Source: ATZT02 sp964639395 (GTDB lineage Bacteria > Actinomycetota > Actinomycetes > S36-B12 > UBA5976). From it: a stretch of 12,222 nt of DNA. The position numbers and the translations under genes are program-made. The number at the start of each line of letters is the position of its first letter. Position 1 is the stretch's first letter. Of this stretch, positions 5,065-12,222 are shown piece after piece. Where the stretch lies: contig CAZXCT010000036.1 in the NCBI GenBank assembly GCA_964639395.1, positions 1-12,222 on the forward strand. The letters run 5' to 3'. The notes under the pieces were generated by a model. The model was not told the DNA's origin. It saw nothing but the letters and a program-made list of their open reading frames with translations, and made no database searches.

Positions 5065-5859
5065 ATGCCTGAAATTGCTAATGACTTCTCTCGTGCTTGG
5101 CTCGAATTTGAAGACCCAGAATTTGAAGAAACAATTTATCGCTGTGACATTACTTGGTTAACTTCTAACTGGCAGTGCATCTTCGGAAACGGCTGTAAAG
5201 GAATCGAGAAAGATAAGCCCGATTACGGTTGCTGTGTTCATGGTGCTCATATGACTTCTGGCAGTGAAATAAAGCGTGTTAAAAAGTCAGTTGAAAGATT
5301 AACTCCTGAGATTTGGCAAAACTACGATCTCGTTAAAAGTAAAAAAGACTGGATCGAAAAAGACGAAGATGATGAGTTAAAAACTAAAGTTTTAAACGGG
5401 GCTTGCATTTTTCATAATCGCAAAGATTTTGCTGGCGGTGCGGGGTGTGCGCTACATGCCTTTGCCTTGAAGAATGGTGAAAAACCTCAACACACCAAGC
5501 CAGATGTGTGTTGGCAATTGCCGATTAGGCGTTCTTACGATAACCGTAAACATGAAGACGGTGTTGAATTTCAAATCATCACCATCGAGGAATACCAAAG
5601 ACGTGACTGGGGCGAAGGTGGGCACGATATGGATTGGTATTGCTCTGCTAACACCGAGGCACACACCGCGTCAGTACCGGTTTACCTTAGTGAAAAAGAC
5701 ACCTTAATTGAATTGATGAGTGAAACGTCTTACAAAATTCTAAAAGAACATTGCGATGCTCGTATGCAAGCGATTGAAGCGGTAAAACTGCTACCGGGTA
5801 GAGAAGCCAAAAAAGTACTACTTTCCTTAGAACTGCACCCCGCATCAACTTGGATTTAA
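5065..5859 (+). CDS. Conserved actinobacterial Cys/His-rich protein, probable metal or Fe-S cluster binder, function unknown
   Basis: A 264-residue soluble-looking protein with no signal peptide or membrane segment. The cysteines are ordered: C27, C38, C44, the pair C56-C57 (DYGCCVHGAH), C114 (GACIFHNR), C128 with H131 (GAGCALHAF) and C149 (KPDVCWQLPIRR). Paired and spaced cysteines before a CWxLP segment recall YkgJ/DUF3109-type zinc or iron-sulfur proteins, so several Cys probably hold a metal cluster. The stretches KPDVCWQLPIRR, GGAGCALHA and WGEGGHDMDWYC look strongly conserved, and I recall closely similar proteins in high-GC Actinobacteria. A charged helix (SKKDWIEKDEDDE) links the two Cys groups. 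The gene is divergent from proline dehydrogenase and sits 32 bases upstream of radA, which has its own promoter-like hexamer. The coding call is firm; the function is not known. Confidence 0.85.
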   Translation: MPEIANDFSRAWLEFEDPEFEETIYRCDITWLTSNWQCIFGNGCKGIEKDKPDYGCCVHGAHMTSGSEIKRVKKSVERLTPEIWQNYDLVKSKKDWIEKDEDDELKTKVLNGACIFHNRKDFAGGAGCALHAFALKNGEKPQHTKPDVCWQLPIRRSYDNRKHEDGVEFQIITIEEYQRRDWGEGGHDMDWYCSANTEAHTASVPVYLSEKDTLIELMSETSYKILKEHCDARMQAIEAVKLLPGREAKKVLLSLELHPASTWI

Positions 5860-5879
5860 TAAAAGTCAGCCCTAAGTAT

Positions 5880-5885
5880 TAAGTT
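5880..5885 (+). promoter_or_regulatory. Candidate -10 element for leaderless radA mRNA
   Basis: TAAGTT fits TANNNT and ends exactly 6 bases before the radA ATG, with no Shine-Dalgarno sequence in between. This suggests radA has its own start point despite lying close behind the preceding gene. No recognisable -35. Confidence 0.45.
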
Positions 5886-5891
5886 ACTGCT

Positions 5892-7271
5892 ATGAGCAAA
5901 AATTCTTCTTCATATCGCTGTACTGAATGCGGTTGGAATACTGCTAAATGGGTCGGGCGATGTGGCGAATGCCAAACCTGGGGCACAGTTGAAGAGCTAG
6001 GTGTTGCAAAACTCAGATCAATCCAACCTGGTCCAGTAACAACATCCGCCCAGAAAATTTCTGAAGTAGACGTAAATATTGCAACAGCTAAACCTTCTGG
6101 GCAGTCAGAGTTAGATCGAGTTTTAGGTGGCGGGATTGTTCCCGGGTCAGTTCTACTTTTAGCAGGCGAGCCCGGCATTGGTAAGTCGACACTATTGCTA
6201 GAAGTTGCTGCGGCTTGGGCTAAGTCAACAGAAAAGGCGTTGTACTTAACGGGTGAAGAGTCTGCTTCGCAAGTGCGCTTGCGCGCCGGGCGCTTGAACG
6301 CCCTTGCTGAAAACCTTTATTTGGCCAGCGAAACTGAACTCTCTGCAGTGCTCACGCACATCGAGCAAGTAAATCCCTCTTTACTAATTATCGACAGCAT
6401 TCAAACCATAAACTCAGCAGACTTAGATTCATCACTTGGTGGCGTCTCGCAAGTTCGACAAGTTGCCGCCGCAATCATACGAGTAGCAAAAGAAAAAAAC
6501 ATTGCCACCATTTTGGTTGGTCATGTTACAAAAGATGGCACGATCGCAGGCCCCAGAGTTCTTGAACACTTAGTTGATGTAGTTCTACAAATTGAAGGTG
6601 AAAGACATGCCCAGCTTCGGCTGTTGCGCGCTGTAAAAAATCGTTTTGGCCCAGCAGATGAAATCGGCTGTTTCGAACTACGCGAAAGCGGAATGGTTGG
6701 CATATCCGACCCTGCCGGATTATTTCTAAGTTCGCGCGAAGAGGGTGTTAGCGGCTCTTGTATCACTCTCACGATAGAAGGCACTCGCCCTATCCCAAGT
6801 GAGATTCAAGCCTTAGCCGCCCGAAGTTCGCTAGCCACCCCACGTCGGGCTACCAGCGGTTTAGATACTGCGCGATGTTCAATGGTTTTAGCAGTTCTAG
6901 AACGCCGCGCTGGGTTAAAAATTAGCGATCAAGATGTTTATTTAGCAACAGTAGGCGGCGTAAAAATAACTGAGCCAGCGGCCGATTTAGCCATCGCCTT
7001 AGCGTTGGCTAGCGCACGAACTGACGTCGCAATTGCTGCTAAAACAATCGCGATCGGTGAAGTTGGACTTGCTGGTGAAGTACGTGGGGTTACTGCCATT
7101 GAACGTAGATTGGCTGAGGCAGCCCGCTTAGGTTACAAATTAGCGATTATTCCACAAGCAAAAGATTTAAAAGTGAATGATAAAAAATTTGAAAATATAA
7201 AGATTATCCAGGTAGCGAACTTAGGCCAAGCGCTGCAGGCAGTAAATGTAGCAAAGCCTACTTTGGATTAA
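5892..7271 (+). CDS. radA: DNA repair protein RadA
   Basis: RadA (Sms) is a RecA-like, DnaB-type ring ATPase that promotes branch migration and processing of recombination intermediates in DNA repair. The 459-residue protein has all the hallmarks: an N-terminal zinc finger (C10, C13, C24, C27 in the YRCTECGW...CGECQTW pattern), Walker A GEPGIGKST at 92-100, Walker B LLIIDSIQT, the RadA-specific KNRFG motif at 249-253, and a C-terminal Lon-protease-like domain from about residue 345 (VGGVKITEPAADLAIALALAS, IGEVGLAGEVR). The ATG is chosen because it places the zinc finger at the family's usual distance. It ends 4 bases from the clpC stop, running towards it. disA, which follows radA in many Actinobacteria, is not here. 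Confidence 0.97.
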   Translation: MSKNSSSYRCTECGWNTAKWVGRCGECQTWGTVEELGVAKLRSIQPGPVTTSAQKISEVDVNIATAKPSGQSELDRVLGGGIVPGSVLLLAGEPGIGKSTLLLEVAAAWAKSTEKALYLTGEESASQVRLRAGRLNALAENLYLASETELSAVLTHIEQVNPSLLIIDSIQTINSADLDSSLGGVSQVRQVAAAIIRVAKEKNIATILVGHVTKDGTIAGPRVLEHLVDVVLQIEGERHAQLRLLRAVKNRFGPADEIGCFELRESGMVGISDPAGLFLSSREEGVSGSCITLTIEGTRPIPSEIQALAARSSLATPRRATSGLDTARCSMVLAVLERRAGLKISDQDVYLATVGGVKITEPAADLAIALALASARTDVAIAAKTIAIGEVGLAGEVRGVTAIERRLAEAARLGYKLAIIPQAKDLKVNDKKFENIKIIQVANLGQALQAVNVAKPTLD

Positions 7272-7275
7272 ATTG

Positions 7276-9774
7276 TTATTCAGCCGCAGTTTCAACAGCG
7301 GGTGGAGCGTCAGGCAAAGTAGTTTGCAACTCTTGGGTGAAAGTCAAAACTCGGCTATCGCCTTCGCCTTCTACCGAGACCACTACCAAATTACCTGGCA
7401 ATAGTTCACCAAACAAAATCTTCTCACTTAGTTGATCTTCGATTTCTCGCTGAATAGTTCTACGGAGCGGCCTTGCGCCAAGTAGTGGGTCATAACCCTT
7501 TTCAGCTAAAAATGCTTTGGCGGTATCAGTGAGTACTAAGCCCATGTCTTTTTCTTTTAGACGCTCATCAACTTTTGCTACCATCAAATCAACTATTTGA
7601 ACAATCTCTTTTTCAGTCAACTGGTGGAACACAATTACGTCGTCGATTCTGTTTAAGAATTCTGGGCGGAAGTGTTGCTTCAATTCATCTGAGACTTTGT
7701 TCTTCATTTTTTCGTAGTTGTTTTGCGCATTCTCGGCAGTGCCAAATCCAACGTTTACACCCTTAGAAATATCTCTGCTTCCGAGGTTTGTAGTCATAAT
7801 AATTACGGTATTCTTGAAATCAACCATACGGCCTTGCGCATCGGTCAAGCGGCCGTCTTCCAAAATTTGAAGTAATGAATTGAAAATATCTGGGTGAGCT
7901 TTTTCAATTTCATCAAATAACACCACACTGAACGGTCTGCGGCGTACTTTTTCGGTTAGCTGCCCGCCCTCTTCGTATCCGACATATCCCGGAGGTGAGC
8001 CAAATAAACGAGAAACAGTATGACGCTCGGCGTATTCGCTCATGTCCAACATAATTAAAGAATCTTCATCACCAAACAAAAAGTCAGCTAAGGTCTTTGA
8101 AAGTTCTGTTTTACCAACGCCTGAGGGCCCAGCAAAAATGAACGATCCACCTGGGCGCTTTGGATCTTTCATTCCAGCGCGGGTGCGACGAATAGCCTTA
8201 CTCAAGGCCTTTATGGCATCTTCTTGCCCAATAATTCGCTTATGAAGTTCATCTTCCATGTTAAGCAGTCTTTGAGATTCTTCTTGAGTTAGTTTCGCAA
8301 CCGGCACACCAGTGCTCATTGCCAAAACTTCTGCAATCAAATCTTCATCTACTTCAGCAACTGTGTCTAAGTCGCCAGCCTTCCATTCACGCTCACGCTC
8401 ATTTTTTTCAGTTATTAAAGTGCGCTCTTTGTCGCGCAGTGAGGCGGCTTTTTCAAAATCTTGTGAGTCGATCGCACTTTCTTTTTCTTTTCTTACTTCG
8501 GCGATGCGATCATCAAATTCACGCAAATCTGGTGGTGCGCTCAAGCGACGAATACGTAGTCGAGCACCAGCCTCGTCAATTAGGTCAATAGCTTTATCTG
8601 GCAATTGACGATCATTTATATAACGATCGGCCAAAGTGGCGGCAGAAACTAACGCGGCATCGGTAATTGTTACTTTGTGGTGTTGTTCGTAACGATCGCG
8701 CAAACCCTTAAGAATCTGAATTGCATGTGTAACGCTTGGCTCTTGTACCTGAATTGGCTGAAATCTGCGCTCAAGTGCTGCATCTTTTTCAACATACTTG
8801 CGGTACTCGTCCAATGTTGTGGCGCCAATGGTTTGTAACTCACCACGGGCCAACATTGGCTTTAAAATGCTTGCTGCGTCTATCGCACCTTCTGCTGCTC
8901 CAGCGCCAACTAGCGTATGCATTTCATCAATGAACAAAATTATGTCGCCGCGAGTGCGAATTTCTTTTAGTACTTTTTTTAATCTTTCTTCAAAATCACC
9001 GCGGTAGCGAGAGCCAGCGACTAAAGATCCCAAATCTAAGGTGTAGATCTGTTTGTCTTTTAGCATCTGTGGTACTTCACCGCGCACAATCATTTGGGCA
9101 AGACCTTCAACTACAGCAGTTTTTCCAACGCCTGGCTCGCCAATCAAGACTGGATTATTTTTAGTGCGACGCGAAAGCACCTGCATCACGCGTTCAATTT
9201 CGGTTTCACGGCCAATGACTGGGTCTAACTTGCTCTCGCGAGCAGCCGCAGTTAAATTACGTCCAAATTGATCGAGTACTAATGAAGTAGATGGGGTTCC
9301 TTCGGACGGTGCACCCGAAGTTAGGGGTTCTTTGCCTGAATAGCCAGAGAGTAATTGAATAACTTGTTGACGTACTCGATTTAAGTCAGCACCGAGTTTT
9401 ACTAAAACTTGTGCAGCGACACCTTCGCCTTCGCGAATTAGGCCCAAAAGAATATGTTCAGTACCGATGTAATTATGACCTAATTGCAATGCTTCTCTAA
9501 GTGAAAGCTCTAAAACTTTTTTAGCACGAGGAGTAAAGGGGATATGGCCAGATGGGGCTTGTTGCCCTTGTCCGATAATTTCTTCAACCTGTTGGCGCAC
9601 TGACTCTAAAGAGACATTTAGCGCTTCTAGGGATTTTGCTGCGACGCCTTCGCCCTCATGGATTAATCCAAGCAAAATATGCTCAGTGCCAATGTAATTA
9701 TGATTGAGCATGCGAGCTTCTTCTTGGGCTAAAACCACTACCCGGCGGGCTCGATCGGTAAATCTCTCAAACAT
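7276..9774 (-). CDS. clpC: ATP-dependent Clp protease ATP-binding subunit ClpC
   Basis: ClpC is a hexameric AAA+ unfoldase that feeds substrates to the ClpP protease in the cytosol. At 832 residues it has the expected length. Domains in order: a double Clp N-domain repeat (two copies of NYIGTEHILLGLI within residues 1-145); first AAA+ module with Walker A GEPGVGKTA and sensor GATTLDEYR; the UVR/middle domain (RIAEVRKEKESAIDSQDFEK); second AAA+ module with GPSGVGKTE and FDEIEKAHP; and a VGFG loop matching the ClpP-docking tripeptide. The start is ATG at 9774, preferred over the preceding GTG because MFERFTDRARR is the family N-terminus and a GGAG ribosome site lies 6 bases upstream. The tail (PPAVETAAE) is acidic, as is usual. 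Confidence 0.98.
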   Translation of the reverse strand: MFERFTDRARRVVVLAQEEARMLNHNYIGTEHILLGLIHEGEGVAAKSLEALNVSLESVRQQVEEIIGQGQQAPSGHIPFTPRAKKVLELSLREALQLGHNYIGTEHILLGLIREGEGVAAQVLVKLGADLNRVRQQVIQLLSGYSGKEPLTSGAPSEGTPSTSLVLDQFGRNLTAAARESKLDPVIGRETEIERVMQVLSRRTKNNPVLIGEPGVGKTAVVEGLAQMIVRGEVPQMLKDKQIYTLDLGSLVAGSRYRGDFEERLKKVLKEIRTRGDIILFIDEMHTLVGAGAAEGAIDAASILKPMLARGELQTIGATTLDEYRKYVEKDAALERRFQPIQVQEPSVTHAIQILKGLRDRYEQHHKVTITDAALVSAATLADRYINDRQLPDKAIDLIDEAGARLRIRRLSAPPDLREFDDRIAEVRKEKESAIDSQDFEKAASLRDKERTLITEKNEREREWKAGDLDTVAEVDEDLIAEVLAMSTGVPVAKLTQEESQRLLNMEDELHKRIIGQEDAIKALSKAIRRTRAGMKDPKRPGGSFIFAGPSGVGKTELSKTLADFLFGDEDSLIMLDMSEYAERHTVSRLFGSPPGYVGYEEGGQLTEKVRRRPFSVVLFDEIEKAHPDIFNSLLQILEDGRLTDAQGRMVDFKNTVIIMTTNLGSRDISKGVNVGFGTAENAQNNYEKMKNKVSDELKQHFRPEFLNRIDDVIVFHQLTEKEIVQIVDLMVAKVDERLKEKDMGLVLTDTAKAFLAEKGYDPLLGARPLRRTIQREIEDQLSEKILFGELLPGNLVVVSVEGEGDSRVLTFTQELQTTLPDAPPAVETAAE

Positions 9775-9905
9775 CACACACTCCGTAATTTCTATTTCGC
9801 TCTGCTATTACAGTGTACGACGACTACCCCCAGGGGCGCATTTTGAGAGTCCGGGGGCAAAACTCTGCTCCGATTAAAAATGATGCCCAGCAATAGGCTT
9901 GGGGC
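9775..9905. promoter_or_regulatory. Divergent clpC / ppc promoter region
   Basis: On the minus strand, TACACT (9812-9817) is a plausible clpC -10, giving a leader of about 30 bases that includes the GGAG ribosome site. On the plus strand, TAGGCT (9894-9899) ends exactly 6 bases before the ppc ATG, a leaderless arrangement. Between them are a CCCC-A-GGGG palindrome (9828-9836) and a 5-bp inverted repeat AGAGT/ACTCT (9846-9850 with 9862-9866), possible regulator sites. No confident match to known clpC regulators (HspR, CtsR, ClgR) was found. Confidence 0.45.
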
Positions 9906-12222
9906 ATGTCCGAGCCACAATCCCTAGATGCCGAGCTGCGATCTCAGATCCGTCGCCTGGGTGCCCTGCTTGGAAAATCGCTGGCCCGCCAAGAGGGTGA
10001 GCAACTTCTCACCATGGTTGAACAAATTCGCAACCTAACCAAATCAGATCCGGTGGCTGCGGCCGGACTACTTGATAGAACAGATTTAGATTCTGCAATC
10101 AAATTAGCGAGAGCATTTTCTACTTATTTTCATTTAGCAAACATCACCGAACAGGTTTATCGGGCTAAAGAATTATTAGCACAAAAAAATAAGCACGGAA
10201 GTTGGCTTTGGCAAACCGCAGAAAAAATCAAAGCCGCCCAAATAGATCAATCAACCTTAGAAAATGCTTTTAGTAATTTAAAGGTGAGACCAGTTTTTAC
10301 CGCTCATCCCACCGAAGCATCTCGCAGGTCAGTGCTTTTAAAACTAAAAAGAATTGCCGAGTTGCTAGATTCTCCAGAATCTGATGATGATCAATTTTCA
10401 GAAATCATTGACCTATTGTGGCAAACTGACGAGTTAAGGCTAGAGCAGCCTGAAGTAATTGATGAAGCTCGAAATGCAATGAACTACGTCGATGATGCAG
10501 TGCGCGGCCCATTAGTAGAAGTTTTAGAGACACTTTCCAAAGTAGCAAGTTATTTAAATGTCAGTGAAGAGAAGTTGAATCGACCTTTGACTTTTGGCTC
10601 TTGGATTGGCGGCGATCGTGACGGTAATCCTTTTGTGACACCTGAAGTCACCTTAAATGTGCTAACGCTACAACGCGGACACGCAATTAGAGATCTAAAA
10701 GAAATCATAAAGAGGTTGGCAGAAGACCTTTCAATCTCGGACCGAATTTCACCAGCCACAGATGAGTTGTGGGAGTCTGTTGAAAAAGATTTGATTAACC
10801 TTCCTAATTTAGATCCCCGCCTAAAAAGAATTAATGCAGAAGAGCCCTTTCGACTAAAACTATCTGCGGTTAATCACCGACTTGAAGCAACTAGAAAACG
10901 TTTTGCAAACCGTGAGCCACATCGACCAGGGGTCGATTACCCTTCAAAATCAGAGTTGCTGGCTGATTTAAATGTTTTAGCAAATGCCCTCGAAAATGAT
11001 CGCAGCCAATTAGTGGCAAGGGGATTATTTGCTAAAACTAATCGCACAGTCAAAACAATTGGTTTGCAGCTTGCAACTTTAGATATCAGAGAGCATTCAG
11101 ATAAACATCACCAAGCACTTGCTCCATTAATAGATCGCGCCCAGATTGCCCCGCGCCCCTATTTAGATCTGACACCTGATGAAAAGTTTGTGCTGCTCGC
11201 TAAAGAATTAGATTCACCTCGTCCGTTGGCCTCTACCCCAAACGTTTTATCAGATCCCGATGCCGCCAAGACTTATCAAACATTTGCCGCAATCGGTGAA
11301 GCCTTAGCAGATTTTGGCCCAGACGTTATAGAAACCTACATCGTCTCAATGACAAAAGGCCCGCAAGATTTATTAGCAGCGGTGGTGCTTGCTAAAGAAA
11401 CTGGTTTAGTTGATTTGCCAGAAAGAATCGCCAAGATAGATTTTGTCCCGCTATTAGAGACGGTTGATGAATTAAGAAATGCTGGTGAAATTTTAGAGGC
11501 GTTACTCTCTACCCCGGCTTACCGTGTTTTAGTTTCTCTACGGGGCAACGTACAAGAGGTAATGCTTGGCTACTCCGACTCAAACAAAGACGCCGGTATC
11601 ACCACCAGTCAATGGGAGATCCATCTTGCTCAAAGAAAGTTACGCGATGTAGCAAAAGCACACGGTGTTCGCTTGAGAATTTTTCACGGTCGTGGTGGCA
11701 CAGTTGGTAGAGGTGGTGGCCCTACCCATGATGCAATTTTGTCCATGCCATGGGGCGTGGTTGACGGTGATATCAAATTAACTGAACAAGGTGAAGTAAT
11801 CAGTGATAAGTATCTATTGCCTCATTTAGCAAAAGAGAATTTAGAGTTATTGGTTGCAGCCACATTAGAAGCAACAGTTTTACATGCTGAACCGCGTGAA
11901 AATATCGAGCGTATTAATCGTTGGAATCCAGTTATGGACGCAATCAGCAATGCTGCTCAAGAGAAATACAATTCACTAGTTAGACATGAAGACTTAGCAG
12001 AATACTTTTCACTCTCAACGCCGGTAGAGCAATTAGCAGGTTTACATTTAGGGTCGCGACCTGCAAAAAGACCAGACCAAAAACAAGATTTATCGTCACT
12101 GCGCGCAATACCTTGGGTATTTGGTTGGACGCAATCACGCCAGATTGTCCCGGGCTGGTTTGGGGTTGGTACTGGTTTAGCCAGCATTAAAAATGACGCA
12201 AAGGCAACAGAAATTGTCAAAG
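9906..12222 (+). CDS. ppc: Phosphoenolpyruvate carboxylase, C-terminus cut by window edge
   Basis: PEP carboxylase adds bicarbonate to phosphoenolpyruvate to make oxaloacetate, an anaplerotic cytosolic reaction feeding the TCA cycle and aspartate-family synthesis. The reading frame stays open for 772 codons to the window edge; bacterial enzymes are usually about 880-930 residues, so roughly the last 100 or more are missing. Catalytic motifs are intact: VFTAHPTE with the active-site His at 134, SWIGGDRDGNPFVT, MLGYSDSNKDAG, and FHGRGGTVGRGGGP with His594 and Arg596. IPWVFGWTQSR near the right edge is also typical. The start is ATG, 6 bases after a TAGGCT hexamer and without a clear ribosome site, so the mRNA may be leaderless. 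It is divergent from clpC. No frameshift was seen in the parts translated. Confidence 0.97.
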   Translation, partial: MSEPQSLDAELRSQIRRLGALLGKSLARQEGEQLLTMVEQIRNLTKSDPVAAAGLLDRTDLDSAIKLARAFSTYFHLANITEQVYRAKELLAQKNKHGSWLWQTAEKIKAAQIDQSTLENAFSNLKVRPVFTAHPTEASRRSVLLKLKRIAELLDSPESDDDQFSEIIDLLWQTDELRLEQPEVIDEARNAMNYVDDAVRGPLVEVLETLSKVASYLNVSEEKLNRPLTFGSWIGGDRDGNPFVTPEVTLNVLTLQRGHAIRDLKEIIKRLAEDLSISDRISPATDELWESVEKDLINLPNLDPRLKRINAEEPFRLKLSAVNHRLEATRKRFANREPHRPGVDYPSKSELLADLNVLANALENDRSQLVARGLFAKTNRTVKTIGLQLATLDIREHSDKHHQALAPLIDRAQIAPRPYLDLTPDEKFVLLAKELDSPRPLASTPNVLSDPDAAKTYQTFAAIGEALADFGPDVIETYIVSMTKGPQDLLAAVVLAKETGLVDLPERIAKIDFVPLLETVDELRNAGEILEALLSTPAYRVLVSLRGNVQEVMLGYSDSNKDAGITTSQWEIHLAQRKLRDVAKAHGVRLRIFHGRGGTVGRGGGPTHDAILSMPWGVVDGDIKLTEQGEVISDKYLLPHLAKENLELLVAATLEATVLHAEPRENIERINRWNPVMDAISNAAQEKYNSLVRHEDLAEYFSLSTPVEQLAGLHLGSRPAKRPDQKQDLSSLRAIPWVFGWTQSRQIVPGWFGVGTGLASIKNDAKATEIVK

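Noticed and set aside
9841..9870. Inverted repeat near clpC resembling an HspR (HAIR) operator
   Set aside because: Only AGAGT/ACTCT pair, with an 11-base loop; the HAIR element needs CTTGAGT-N7-ACTCAAG, so spacing and sequence do not fit.
10550..10759. Minus-strand frame of 69 codons inside ppc
   Set aside because: Antisense shadow of a well-conserved part of ppc around the GGDRDGNP motif; no independent support.

Overview
The window looks like chromosomal sequence from a low-GC, streamlined actinobacterium. Genes are tightly packed, third positions are AT-rich, and TTA and AAA codons are common. Several markers are actinobacterial: a 31-residue bS22-type ribosomal protein, a BldC/excisionase-type DNA-binding protein, an actinobacterial-type Rex, a fused uroporphyrinogen-III methyltransferase/synthase, and an N-domain plus UVR ClpC. 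A freshwater acI/Nanopelagicales-type planktonic actinobacterium fits best, but this is inferred from gene content and composition, not from a tree. No mobile element, CRISPR array, rRNA or tRNA was seen.

Positions 1-4983 form a leftward block. In transcription order it holds proline dehydrogenase, proC (ATGA overlap), the BldC-like protein, bS22, a small glutaredoxin-like protein, rex, the hemD fusion and the start of a histidine phosphatase. It matches the classic actinobacterial proC / excisionase / bS22 / glutaredoxin / rex / hem / phosphoglycerate-mutase-like neighbourhood, except that hemA, hemC, hemB and hemL, which usually lie around hemD, are absent. A Rex-operator-like palindrome overlaps a plausible promoter just upstream of rex, suggesting autoregulation.

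Positions 5065-7271 run rightward: a cysteine/histidine-rich conserved protein of unknown function, then the DNA-repair ATPase radA. radA converges on clpC (leftward, 7276-9774) with only four bases between the stop codons. The AAA+ unfoldase gene clpC is divergent from ppc (phosphoenolpyruvate carboxylase, from 9906), which is cut by the right edge of the window.

Four genes that begin transcription units (proline dehydrogenase, the Cys-rich protein, radA, ppc) each have a TANNNT hexamer 6-7 bases before the start codon and no convincing Shine-Dalgarno sequence. This is the arrangement expected for leaderless mRNAs. Genes inside operons, and clpC, mostly have recognisable ribosome binding sites.

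No wholly new multi-gene system is evident. The points most worth following up are the contracted hem locus with an altered methyltransferase motif, the Rex operator, the co-translated opposing proline enzymes, and the uncharacterised Cys-rich protein beside radA.
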